This document shows positions 45,784-57,303 of a DNA stretch of 64,000 bases, one piece after another; positions within the stretch are counted from its first letter, which is position 1, and each line of letters opens with the position of its first letter. This stretch comes from Achatina immaculata (Eukaryota; Mollusca; Gastropoda; Stylommatophora; Achatinidae), in assembly GCA_009760885.1 (NCBI GenBank), contig CM019704.1:10438303-10502302 (forward strand). Reading direction: 5' to 3'. A program made the translations under genes and the position numbers. Below the pieces are notes generated by a model. The model made no database searches, was not told where the DNA came from, and saw only the letters and a list, made by a program, of their open reading frames with translations.

Positions 45784-48700
45784 TACAGAGATAAAGATGA
45801 CGCAGCACGAGATGGTACTCAAACGTTTTTTGCTGGTAACCTTCTTTATAGCTAAAAAGTTGAAGACGTTATCTTTAGTTTTGCCAGTCATAATGGATAA
45901 CATAAGAGTATTTATAATAAAAAATATTCCTTTTAATGTGTGTATGTTTTATTGTAATAATTATGATATAATTAAATTAAAGGTGAATACATAGTATACA
46001 ATATTTTTCTCTCCCCCCCCCCTCTTCTAGATCATAGGTGGACACAACAACTGCCAAAACATATCAAGCACAAAACAAACACAAAAACCCTGACAAAATA
46101 AACAAAAATATGATAATATGCATGAAAAGAATATTTGAACATGTTGAATTATACATGTATATTGTGAGCTACAAAATAGGCGAGAAAATTTTGATGCAGA
46201 ATACATGTTTATTGTTTAGTTAATAAGATGGATGACCAGCTACTTTTTCTGTGTTTGAAGGAGTGTTGCAGTTGGCTGGCTGGTTGTCAGTTATTTTCAG
46301 GGTTTAAACGTGGCCTGTTTTTAATGCTACAGACGACTCTGTTACACTTGGATATCTAGATGCCAGGTGTACTAGCTTTCTTATCGCATTTCCCACCAGG
46401 TCAGGACACACCTGGCCAACTGACGCTCAACCTTTCTGACAAGATGATGATCTGAGTCTCTCTCAAGTTTTCTGTCAGTGAGTTACTTTCACTGAACTGT
46501 TCACATTTGCAGCTTCATAGATCTCGAATTCTTCACCTGGAGATGTCTCATATCTCTTTGAACAGCTTTCATGTAGTTCTATAATATGCTCATAAAAGTT
46601 TTTCAAAATGCCAACATCTACATTATTATTATTATTATTACTGATAAGTCATGGGAACACGCGTACCTTGCTTCTGTGCAGTTTAGCTTTCCAAAGCGTT
46701 CATTTTTGTATGAAAGTTTCGGTTTTACTCTCAGTGTTGAGAAATGTGTTCCCGGGAGTTGTAAGCTTACATTGAAATTATTCGGTTCTTTCAAATATAT
46801 CAAGCAAATAGCTGAACTTTCCAAGCCACTTTTCACATATGAACGTAACAGTGCGCAGAACCTGTCTGCTGACAGAAGACGGGCTGTTTAAACTGTTGCT
46901 TTCTAATCGTTAACCACAACAACACCACCACCAACAACAACAACAACAACAACATGTTTCATGTAATTCTGCTCTTGTTTACTTTCATCTCCAGGTTTAT
47001 TTGTTTTTTGTGACACTTAAGATTTTGCAGCCAGCCATCTGTCAAGTGATACTAAGATTGGTATTCACTTCCCGCGCACAAGATAATCCACCAGGAGTGT
47101 AGTATTATCTCACATCCATCATCCACGGCTTGAGTAACGTTGTCATATTAAGTTTGAGAATCTTAATTATTTTGAAGCCAGAGTCCGTACATTGGCTTCC
47201 GTATTTTTCCCCACAAAAATGACATGTTCCAAAATGTGCCACCGAGTTGCACACACAGCACCAAAATCCCACGAATTCGTCGTTGTCTACCAGCCAAGGG
47301 TTAGCTGGCCACTGCTGTAAGGGAGGTTAATCTGCTAGAAATCCGTACACGCATTGTTGGCTTTACGCAGGAAGTGTGCCATGCTACAGTGAGCAGTAGG
47401 ATCAACAATATTTTCACAATGTTGGAAATGAAAGTGTACATACACATAGAAGAGAGGCATCACTGATAGGTGACAGGAGCCGCACATAACATGCAAGCGT
47501 TGTCTTCTTCTTCTTCAAACATATTCAGTATGACGTGAGAGTTTAATGCTGGCAGAAGGCAGTGTATAAGTTTGATGAAGCCTGACTAGATTTGTTGCTG
47601 TGCTCTGATGCTAGCATACTTTATACAAGATAGTTTGGCTTAGTCTCTACTTACTAAGAATTGCCAAGTTGCGTGAAGAAATCCAGAAACACAACTCAGA
47701 ACCTCACGTACTTACAGAGTAGCCATTGGGGAATGAAATTTTGTCAGTGCATCAGAGAACTAGCCCCACCCCCAGGAAAGCATTTCGGTCGTCTAAAGGT
47801 ACATGATGAAGTGTGTAGTCTTACTGAGTTTCTAGGTCCAGCCTTCTCCAAGCAGTTCACCTGTAAAAGTACATGGCACATGAATGTTTGAGAAACTGAG
47901 AATATTTATCTGCAGAGCGAGGCGCACGGTCTACACTGTACACACGGATAGCAGTGCATGGGGATGGGGAGGGGGGAAGAAATGAAGAACTTCTTGAAAC
48001 ATGGAAATATTTAGTTAAATCTGGAAGTGCTTTACAGAGATGCGAGCAACGTTTGTATGGAGGTTTTCTTCTGTCTTGTTCCATTTCCACACCATGCTCA
48101 GCCATTCATGCCCTTTAGTAAATATGAAGAAGAATAGTTTGAGTCAGGATGGATGTTTTTGTTACTGACTTGATCTCTGCACAAGCGACAACAGCAGTGA
48201 TAAGAATAGTCTTCACTCATTCACGCAGATCTCACCTGTATTTATGTGTACTTATTGTGGTTGATTGGCAGCTGTCACACAATGCTGGATAAAATGTGTT
48301 CTGTCTTCAGCCGTCTGTTATCTTGTTCATGGTCATCATAAGCTTTTCCCAGTCTAACATGCTCGCTCGTACACATATGTTAGCCAGTATCATGTCAGTC
48401 TCTTGATCATGTCCACTTGCTTATCCCAGTTTTCAAGTGTCGTTCTTTCCAAATGGTGTCCACGTAGTACAGACCAATAGTTCTAGTGTTAGCATATGAT
48501 ACTATTACTGTGATAGAACACATGATCTCTGTCTCCCTCTCTCTCTCTCTCTCTCTCTCTGTCCCTCAGGTGAGCTGAGGTATACTGAAGATAGACGTGT
48601 TTTGAAGATAAACTTTAGCAGACTGTGATGGATGCTGTCACGTTGAATTTGGTGGAGGAATTCTTTCTGGTTCTAAGATTTATTTTCTCCGTCTGACAAC

Positions 48701-50649
48701 TTCGGCACAAAGATTCAGGAGCGCTGTCTGTGTGAAGCAGAGATGTGCCGTGTCTGAGATACGAGTTTGCCAAGCAACAAGACGGTCAACATGGACCTAG
48801 AGCAGGTGATCCAGTCCTTGCAGTCATCTTACCAGAACTTATCACACGCGTGAAACTTGCTCTCTGTGTGGCCCTTGTGTTTAACAGAAGAGCTCACTTC
48901 TTGCCGAACACAGGAAGTATTTGTCGTCGTCATCGTCGTCGGCACAGATAACTCTTGTAGATTCTATGAAGTTGTCAAGGCAGATTGCCAAGGATGTTGG
49001 TCACTTCGCATTTTTGCTTTACTTGCCATATAAATATAAGATCCATATTAAACTTTCTGAAGTTGTCGTTTGTGAATACGTGGATGTATTCTGTAGTATT
49101 CTTATGTTGCTGTTCATTTTTTTTGCACATATGAATTGTGCCAGATAAATTACAATTTATAGCAAAGCGAAACTGTCAGACAGTTATCAGTTTTAAGTGG
49201 GGTTGGGGGAATAATGGCCAGAGCAGCTAATTTTGTGATACCGCAGCAGTATCTCATGGATGTCACGCTGCAGGTCATCCATGACCGGTGCTGTCTGTGT
49301 TACCGTCACATTTGATTCCGCTTAGTACATTACGGACTCTGTAGGGGTGTTTCCTGGAAGAAGAATGCGCGCTTGTGTGTGTGTGTGTGTGAGAGAGATA
49401 GAGAGTGAAACTGGGAAAGAGAGACAAACAGCTGAGATCATTAGAGGAAGTAGTCCCACGCAAATTAAGGTTTGAACCGTTTCACCTCCCGACACTTTGA
49501 GTGTGTTGACTTGTCAGGGCTGGGACAGTCACAGATGTGTCATTTATTGGTTGTTATTTGTGTCCCTCTCAACCATCCCGGACTTGGATCATGAACGTGC
49601 CCCTGACAGTGAGTCAGATAACGCCGAGTGCTGAGAGCTGGAGACCACACACTAGTCAAGACCATGTCAGCCAAGTTAGTTTCTGTAGAAACTCCTTCCT
49701 CTCTCCAACCACACAAATAACCTTATTAGACCTGTTTTTATTGATTTTCTTCAACTTTTCTCTGTGGTCGTCCTCACAATAGATAATCATCGGTCCGCCA
49801 TTTGTTTTCTCTCATGCACAAACCTTCAGAGAGATGATCTGTTACATCGTGTTATTTTTTTTATTGCTTAAAGAGAGCGAATGTAAGAAGTGACACTAGC
49901 AATCAACAGAAAACAGTCTGGTCATGATCGTAGTCTTGTAGAGAAGGTTGGAGTGAGCAGCTTAGTACAGACAGACATCTAGCAGTCTGTCCCAGTGTGC
50001 GAACATTGAGCAGTTCCACGTGGGCATTGACAGAATTTGAACATGCCTGTTCATGGCCAGTTGACAGTATAAAGAAACTTTTCTCTTTGATCTTGGTCTG
50101 TTGTTGCAGCACTAAAATGTTGTTTGTGATGTTTTCACTAGCGCTCCATGATATGCTTCAGCGCTGGAACGTGCTGTTCTTCATGCTGCTGGCTGTCTCG
50201 AACGTTTTCGGGAACTTACGTGACATCATCAAGTTGTTACTTGACTCTCTTCGTTGCGTTGATACGCTCTGTGTAACTTCAGTAACCCAGGATCACTAAA
50301 GAGTTCATACGCGACTTGTGAACTATATAAATAAAATTAACTGATCATTCCAACTAATTATCTATCATATTCTGTTATATTAGTGGCAAATGCGGCCTCA
50401 CAAACCAGCATTCATGCAATAATAATGACAAACTACATGTGTAAAGTAAAACTACAAAAGTACTGTATGGCAGATTAGAATAATAGCTCTTTGATCTTGT
50501 GCGAGTAAGCCAGGCACGATGAGAAACACCAACAGCTGATCATCCTAATCGTTCTCTTGATGATCTGAACTGTACTCCTCTCACGCAAACCAGCTTTAGT
50601 TCTTTCCTGTGTCTGTGTGTTTCACTTCTCTTTAGTTTCATGGTAAACC
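45784..50649. other. Long stretch without a supported gene
   Basis: Unique, AT-rich DNA. Simple repeats: poly-C at 46013-46022, (ATT)n at 46622-46640, (CAA)n at 46930-46953, (CT)n at 48533-48560, (GT)n at 49374-49391. 49420-49500 shares a weak ~90-bp similarity with 54390-54480. ORFs of 60-100 aa (46586, 47661, 49997) have no domain or splice support that I can see. Confidence 0.5.
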
Positions 50650-51172
50650 TTTGTATGTTGATGTGTCACTCAAAATTTCTGTATGTTTATGTGTCATATG
50701 TTTATGTATCACTCGTAACTTCTGTATGTTTATGTATCCATATGTTTATGTGTCACTAATAACTTCTGTATATGTGTCACTCATAACGTCTGTATGTTTA
50801 TGTGTCACTCATAACTTCTGTATGTTTATGTGTCACTCAAAACGTCTGTATGTTTATGTGTCACTCATAACGTCAGTATGTTGTTTTGCCATATAAAACA
50901 TCTGTATGTTGATGTGTCATATAAAACATCTGTATGTTGATGTGTCATATAAAACATCTGTATGTTGATGTGTCATATAAAACATCTGTATGCTGATGTG
51001 TCATATAAAACATCTGTATGCTGATGTGTCATATAAAACATCTGTATGCTGATGTGTCATATAAAACATCTGTATGCTGATGTGTCATATAAAACATCTG
51101 TATGCTGATGTGTCATATAAAACATCTGTATGCTGATGTGTCATATAAAACATCTGTATGCTGATGTGTCAT
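50650..51172 (+). repeat. Minisatellite, 28-bp unit, about 18 copies
   Basis: The left part (50650-50880) is irregular, with TGTATGTTTATGTGTCACTC units. The right part (50890-51172) is a regular run of TCTGTATGCTGATGTGTCAT followed by ATAAAACA; three or four GTTGATG units come first, then GCTGATG units. Confidence 0.94.
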
Positions 51173-51589
51173 ACACAACCCACACAGAATGCGTTCAGGC
51201 TGCTTTCTATATTTATTTGCTTGTGTCCCAGATACTGAGTATGTCGTGGTGACGCGGCATGCCATATGTGCAGTGATCTCAACTCAGCACAAACACTAGA
51301 ACTGTTTTCTTTATTTATTTGTTAGAATCATGATTTGGGTTCAGACATTGTCGCTTGGGATGGCGGAAGTTGTGTTTAACAATATACACAATAGCTATGT
51401 AGTTTTAACACATCAAAAAGGCAAACTTGAAGTGGAGGAAGTACTTAACTGGAGTTTGATATCTTTTCTAGATAAACTTGGATGAGAACAGCGGCAGTGT
51501 TACTCTCTGTGTCAGGTTTTCTTACTTACACGATTCTCACTGCAGTTTTCTTTCATTTGTGTAGTGTTTCACACACACACTTCACTCGT
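51173..51589. other. No gene recognised
   Basis: Unique spacer between two minisatellites; nothing seen. Confidence 0.5.
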
Positions 51590-52180
51590 ACATTCTCTTA
51601 CACACACAAGTCACTCGCACGTTCTCTCACAATATCTTACACGTAAACGTCACTCGCATGCTTTCTCACAATCTCTTACCCATAAACTTCACTTATGTTT
51701 TCTCACAATATCTTACCCATAAACTTCACTCATATGTTTTCTCACAATCTCTTACCCATAAACTTCACTCATATGTTTTCTCACAATATCTTACGCATAA
51801 ACTTCACTCATATGTTTTCTCACAGTATCTTACGCATAAACTTGACTCATATGTTTTCTCACAATATCTTACGCATAAACGTCACTCGCATGTTTTCTCA
51901 CAATATCTTACGCATAAACGTCACTCGCATGTTTTATCACAATATTTTACCCATAAACGCCACTCACACGTTCTCTGACAATATCTTACACATAAACGTT
52001 ACTCGCACTTTCTGTGACAATATCTTACACACAGATGCCACTCACAGGTTCTCTGACAATATCTTACACACAGATGCCACTCGCACGTTTTCTGACAATA
52101 TCTTACACACAGATGCCACTCACAGGTTCTCTGACAATATCTTACACATAAACGTCACTCGCATGTTCTCTGACAATATG
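51590..52180 (+). repeat. Minisatellite, 39-bp unit, about 15 copies
   Basis: Unit: TATGTTTTCTCACAATATCT followed by TACGCATAAACTTCACTCA. A graded change runs along the array: CTTCACTCATATG on the left, CGTCACTCGCATG in the middle, GATGCCACTCACAGG on the right. Long plus-strand ORFs (172 aa) result from the 39-bp period. Confidence 0.94.
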
Positions 52181-53049
52181 AAGCAGGATTCTCTGCGTGA
52201 TTCTCGGTGCTGATTCCATCTTCTGCTGCTCTATGTGTAGAATGTAAACTTGTTGCTCATCACACTGTAAATGTCCACTGTTGTCCGCTGGAATAATGTT
52301 CTTTCTGTTTACAGCGACAAGTGTTGACTTTATCAATTACTGTTAATATTTGATCTCATTTAATCTACGACTATTCTACGTAGTTTTGCGTCTGTTTTGT
52401 TACTCACTTCACAGACTTACTTACTCCCAGGTTCATTCTCTCTCAGTGGAAATAGTAATACAGAAACAGCAACTTTTCAGTTGAAATGACTTTAATGATG
52501 CACGGGGTGACGATGAGTCGATGAGCGATATTACGAGAACGATAAAAGCATCAGCAGAATCCATGGACACAAGACTGGACATCTCCACGATATAATATAT
52601 GTTCCCAGCAGACTACTGTCGCCATCAGAGCAACCTAATACACTCTGTTCTACATCTATTTCACTAAACATTTCTAACAGACTAATCTACGTCCATCTCA
52701 GACGATACACAAAAACAACTGTCCCTCAGTCATATGATTTCTCTCTCACCTGACCTTTTTCCTGCAATACCTTAACCGTGACCCTCGTGCAACCCGAGGC
52801 AAAGCAGATGGACTCTACTCACAAACAGTGGATTACTTTAGAAGATAACTCATTTTATACAAATGTTCCTATTCTCAGATGAGTTATTTATCTTACATCC
52901 TAACATTCACTATACTGCTATAAATATCTGACAACATGTTACACACAAATGTCACTAGCAGGTTGTGTCAAGATTTGGCTGTTCTCAGCTTTTGACTGCT
53001 TTTCCCAGAACCAGCCAGGAAATCTGCATCTTCAGTGTATGCACGTAAA
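52181..53049. other. No gene recognised
   Basis: Unique sequence. I suspected an LTR near 52480-52900 but found no second copy in the window. Confidence 0.45.
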
Positions 53050-53366
53050 AGTGAAGTCACAGCTAAGAAGACCAACGAGGAAGGCTTAAGAGATGCTGGA
53101 GTTAAAGGCACATTACAGCAAAGATAAGAGGCAGACAAGCCAGATTTGTAGGACATTTCCTGAGAAGAGGGAAATTGGAACACACTGTGGCAAGTAGAAA
53201 AATTGAGGGAAGAAGAGACAGAGGAAGACAGAGAGAGAGAGAGAGAAGTTACTGGAGTCAGTGTGGCTAGGAAGACAGTCACCGGCGAATCTCATAATCA
53301 AGTCTAAAGACAGGGAATTTAGAAATGATCGCCTAGGCCACTCGGCACGACACTTGATTGATTGAT
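53050..53366 (+). mobile_element. Non-LTR retrotransposon copy C, 3' fragment
   Basis: Matches the last ~300 bp of copies A and B: GACCAACGAGGAAGGCTTAA, then RQARFVGHFLRRGK-like coding, GTGTGGCTAGGAAGA and the end GGCACGACACTTGATTGATTGAT. A purine stretch is expanded to about 20 bp of GA (53230-53249). It ends with TTGATTGATTGAT, like copy A. Several small deletions break the frame. Confidence 0.88.
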
Positions 53367-55345
53367 CCTCGCTATCATTTTAGCATTGTATTTTTATGTG
53401 ACAAGAAATGACAAAAATTGAAATTTTGTTGCTGGTATGATGATATGTTGTCAGTAGTACAGTAGGGAGGGCAGTTTATGTTATAAGGTTGAAAAAATGT
53501 GTTGAAATGTCGGTGACGTGGCGAAACATGTGCTCATTTAGTTCAGTGTCCAAGAAAAGTGAAAGACACTGGCTTTCATTGCGCTTGTAGTAGCCGAGGC
53601 GGCGTTCATCGGGCTCCTTTGTTCTCTCAGATATGTGTGTGTGTGTGTGTGTGAGAGAGATGTGGTTTACACTGGAGCACTCTCGTGTATGTACCGAGCT
53701 TAAAGTTAGTCTTGTTCTCATAAACCAATAAACTCCCACCGCTTAATAGCTCTTGCTGTGTACAGTATATTTTTGATGATGTGTACAGCATACATAATTC
53801 TTGATGTGTACATGACATTCTTGATGATGTGTACAGCACACATAATTCTTGATGTGTACAGGACATTCTTGATGATGTGTACAGCACACATAATTCTTGA
53901 TGGTGTCTTGAAGGAATTCCTCATTTGTTCCCCTGACTATCCAGGATATTTATTACTGCACCTCAGAACCGCATCAGTTTCTTGATGTTTGTTGTCCATT
54001 GTTCTGTTAGTTGTGTGAGTACTTGGCTATGTTGCTAGTGAGTGGTACATCTCCTAAGCTGTTTCATTATGTGAAAGCTTTTGATATTTTCTCTCATGTC
54101 AGAAATGCAGTCTGCAGTCTATTTCAGATGGGGGTTAGTGATGTAACTTGTTGATCCCTGTTTAAGGATACCTTTGTAGGAAGCGCTGCATGACATCGAA
54201 AACGTCAGATGGACTCGTGTACCATCAGTTTCATTAGCAGCGTTTTTGTCAGGGCAAGCATTGCAAAGCCGTGACATTGGTAAGAAAATGAAGATATAAC
54301 AGTTTGTAAACAGTGAGAGCATAGCTGCTTGCAAGGACCACATCTGGCAGCAGAAGGAAACGTATGCAGGAAACTCTACTGTAGAGAGCGGAACAACACA
54401 ACTCCTTCAGATCATCAGAGGAAGTACTTCCCGCCCCCGAGACGAGTGTTTCGGCCCTATTAAACTCCTGACACTCTAAGGGGGGTAGGGTCCTCTGGGT
54501 CATGACTACCAGAGGTCTTGTGAGTTGTTGCGTTTTTGTTTTTGTGCCGGGATTGAACGTAGTATATAGCAGGAGCAGGTATGGTAGTGTCCTGTGTTGC
54601 TCGTCACATTGTCACCACAGAGAAAAACTGGCGCGAGTGGAGAACCTGCAGGCACTAAACACAAACACTATCTACGGTAGTATTTTAGACCGGTTAGTGG
54701 TAGTTCCCACCAAAACAGTTCAGTCATATGGTCTCATCTGTTGTCCGTCCTCAGTAAACTGTCATAACCCCGGGGGAATCTGGGACTAGATTTGAGAGTA
54801 TATCAGGCTAGAGATGTGGCTGGAAAGTTGGTAAGTTGATAGCAAGAGAGAACAAACAGCTCAGTACAGATCATGAGAGGGCTAGTGTCTGCGCGTGTGG
54901 AGTGGTTGCTTGGGGCGCATGAATCACCTGGCCACAGTTGGCTATATTTAGAATGTGTCATCGTGACTTGAAAGCGGTCTCGAGGTTTTCACACACGTGA
55001 GTTTTTGTCGTGTCGCCCTGGTTGGGTTGCTTATCAGATCTGAGCAGTTCTTTGTTCCCTCTTGGACTATGGGGGGAATCTAGCGAAGGGAAATAACGCG
55101 TTAAAACTTCCAAGCCTCTATCGATTTTTTGTGTGTCATGCGTGTTCTAGTGAGTGAGGTCCCTTGTCAGATCAAGGGTAGCTGTGAACATTTCTTTGTG
55201 TGATATACAAAACGTCGGGGCAATGATACACGCTTGGAAGACTTAAACGCCAGGTTTTGTATACATTTTGTGTAGTTAATGCAGAAAGATGCTTGCTATA
55301 ATAATACTGCATAGTATTTCCTAGTTGTACATGAAGACACGTAGG
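53367..55345. other. Unassigned sequence
   Basis: (GT)n at 53634-53652. 54502-54789 is a 95-aa ORF with no domain I recognise. 54390-54480 and 54845-54900 resemble each other and 49420-49500 weakly. No supported gene. Confidence 0.45.
53763..53900 (+). repeat. Short tandem repeat, 48-bp unit, 3 copies
   Basis: Unit: TGATGATGTGTACAGCACAC followed by ATAATTCTTGATGTGTACAG and GACATTCT. Confidence 0.93.
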
Positions 55346-55655
55346 CCATAACTAGAGTAGTGTTTGAGTCACAGCATGTACCGAGCTGTAGTTAGATTAC
55401 AAGCCCATAACTAGAGTAGTGTTTGAGTCACAGCATGTACCGAGCTGTAGTTAGATTACAAGCCCATAACTAGAGTAGTGTTTGAGTCACAGCATGTACC
55501 GAGCTGTAGTTAGATTAGCAAGGCCATAACTAGAGTGGAGTTAGCAGTGTTTGAGTCACAGCATGTACCGAGCTGTAGTTAGATTACAAGCCCATAACTA
55601 GACTGGAGTTAGCAGTGTTTGAGTCACAGCGTGTACTGAGCTGTAGTTATGTTAG
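55346..55655 (+). repeat. Minisatellite, 59-bp unit, 5 copies
   Basis: Unit: GCCCATAACTAGAGTAGTGT followed by TTGAGTCACAGCATGTACCG and AGCTGTAGTTAGATTACAA. Two units on the right carry an extra GGAGTTAGCAG segment. Confidence 0.93.
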
Positions 55656-56222
55656 CAGAAGCTTACTATGTTAGCCTTGTAAGCTCATGCACATGGTGGC
55701 TCCCCCCCCCCTTTTTAATCTCGTATTTGCTTGTCAGGAATAAGAAAGTAAGTAAGTCGTTCTGTGCTTTAAGAAACTCAGTGGTGAACTGTGATGTATG
55801 TACGATGCTTCATTATATCTATAAGAAATGTAGGGTATACTGAGTACAGCAGTTTCCTCATAATGTGCTATCTTTATTTTTGTTACAAAACAGTAGGTAA
55901 ACAATTTCTGTTTAGTGAGAAAATCAGTTTTGTTTATACGTAGATACAGATCAGGTGTACGCTGTTTACTTAGGTGCTGGCTGCTGCCTTCATGCAACAA
56001 CTATCAGCTGATAAAATCTACTAGCGCCACAGACAAGTCATTATTTCCTCTGTACTGAAATATACCATCAGTAAGCCAACGCGTTCGGTGGATTACATGA
56101 AGAGAAACAGCGATACCGCGCCATGTATGACTCATACTTGACGTGGCCTCGATTGTCCTGCTCAACGAGATGTAGGTATGGACTGGGGCTGAAAGAGAAA
56201 TGTTGCGTGTGCTTGTCTGTAG
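55656..56222. other. Probable intronic sequence upstream of the candidate exon
   Basis: Poly-C at 55702-55711. No coding pattern seen. The last 20 bases before 56223 (TGTTGCGTGTGCTTGTCTGTAG without its first bases) form a pyrimidine/TG-rich acceptor context. Confidence 0.4.
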
Positions 56223-56286
56223 GTGATGGAGACCCGACCAAGGTGGACGGCAAACGCTACGTTGACGAGGAGGAGAAGAGGGTCTT
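56223..56286 (+). CDS. Candidate 64-bp internal host exon
   Basis: Bounded by an acceptor (TGCTTGTCTGTAG at 56210-56222) and a donor (GTGAGC from 56287). One frame between them reads GDPTKVDGKRYVDEEEKRV, a hydrophilic, charged peptide using C/G-ending codons (GAC, AAG, GTG, GGC, TAC, GAG) unlike the AT-rich surroundings. At 64 bp the exon would shift phase by one. A second open frame exists but has an implausible Arg-rich composition. I do not recognise the protein, and no neighbouring exon of the same gene was found, so a long intron on each side is implied. Confidence 0.5.
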
Positions 56287-56885
56287 GTGAGCACTCTTGT
56301 TGGTCTGCATGTTTGAAGGCTTCTGCTTGCTTATATCCGCCGCATATGCTGGAGACGTAGCACGTACTAAGCAGAAGTTGGTGCTCATGTCAAGCTCACA
56401 GCTTGCGCCTGCAGGGATGTAAATATGAGTACGTCATCCAGAATTGGGGAAGTTATCTCATAGCCGTCGCTTGTTCTGTACAACATGCCGTATAGGAATC
56501 ATCGTTGCTGCCATCACCAGCACCACCACCACTACCAGCACCACCACCACTACCAGCAGCAGCAGCAGCAGCCGCCCACACCACCTGTAGCTATGTTTTG
56601 GAGTCATCATATCCTGACCAGGTAGGTTTTGCTTGTTTTTGGTCTGGCTGCCCCGGGGGGTGGGGGGGGGGGGAGGAAGGAGAGGTAAGTCTGTAGTGTT
56701 ATGGATCATTTCTATTCTCATTTTCGTATTACAGTAAATACATGTTCTCAGTTTATACATCTTTGACATGATGAAGGCGTTGTCTATCTGGCTATCTCTC
56801 CCTTGTATCACAGGGAAGGGTGCACAACTCTAACAGTAATTTATTGTGATAATCAGTAGGCTTTAATCTCTCATTCATACATGGA
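56287..56885. other. Sequence with CACCAC/CAGCAG and poly-G runs
   Basis: 56513-56570 is a CAC/CAG-rich tract whose Pro/Ala-rich frame is spurious. Poly-G lies near 56663-56672. No gene seen. Confidence 0.5.
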
Positions 56886-57303
56886 GTAACTGTTCCTTTC
56901 AGGCCCGTTAGAATGGTTCCAGAAACAGGCTTGAAACAAGGATGTATATTATCTCCCTTGCATTTTTAAATTGCCGTAGACTTCATAATGAAAAAATACA
57001 GCACGGGTATAACGGGCATTGATTGGCTAGATGAGACCCAACTGGAAGATCTTGATAGTGCAGATGACATAACTCTTATCACTGACAATGTGAAATCAGT
57101 GCAAGAAAAACAGACAGCTTGTCTTCAATGGCTGGTAAAATAGGGCTTGAAATTAACAAGGATAAAACAAAAATAATGAAACTTCTCATTAACCACGAAG
57201 GAAAAATAGACGTGGAAGGAGCAGCTGTTGAAGAAGTAAACCAATTTGCACATCTCGGCAGCTACGTAGACCAGGATGGCCTTGTAAGTAATGATGATAG
57301 TTA
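56886..57303 (+). mobile_element. RTE-like LINE, RT part, left of an insertion
   Basis: Encodes ETGLKQGCILSPLHF (RT block with a stop soon after), then SADDITLITDNV in place of YADD, KIGLEINKDKTKIM, and VNQFAHLGSYVDQDGLVSND. The motif order is the second half of an RTE-type RT and its post-RT region. The frame is broken upstream of 57119. The reading continues at 58979 after about 1.67 kb of foreign DNA. Confidence 0.8.

Noticed and set aside
54502..54789. 95-aa ORF with a stretch EKLARVENLQALNTN, briefly thought coiled-coil-like
   Set aside because: Rest of the ORF is incoherent, the acceptor is weak, and no partner exons.
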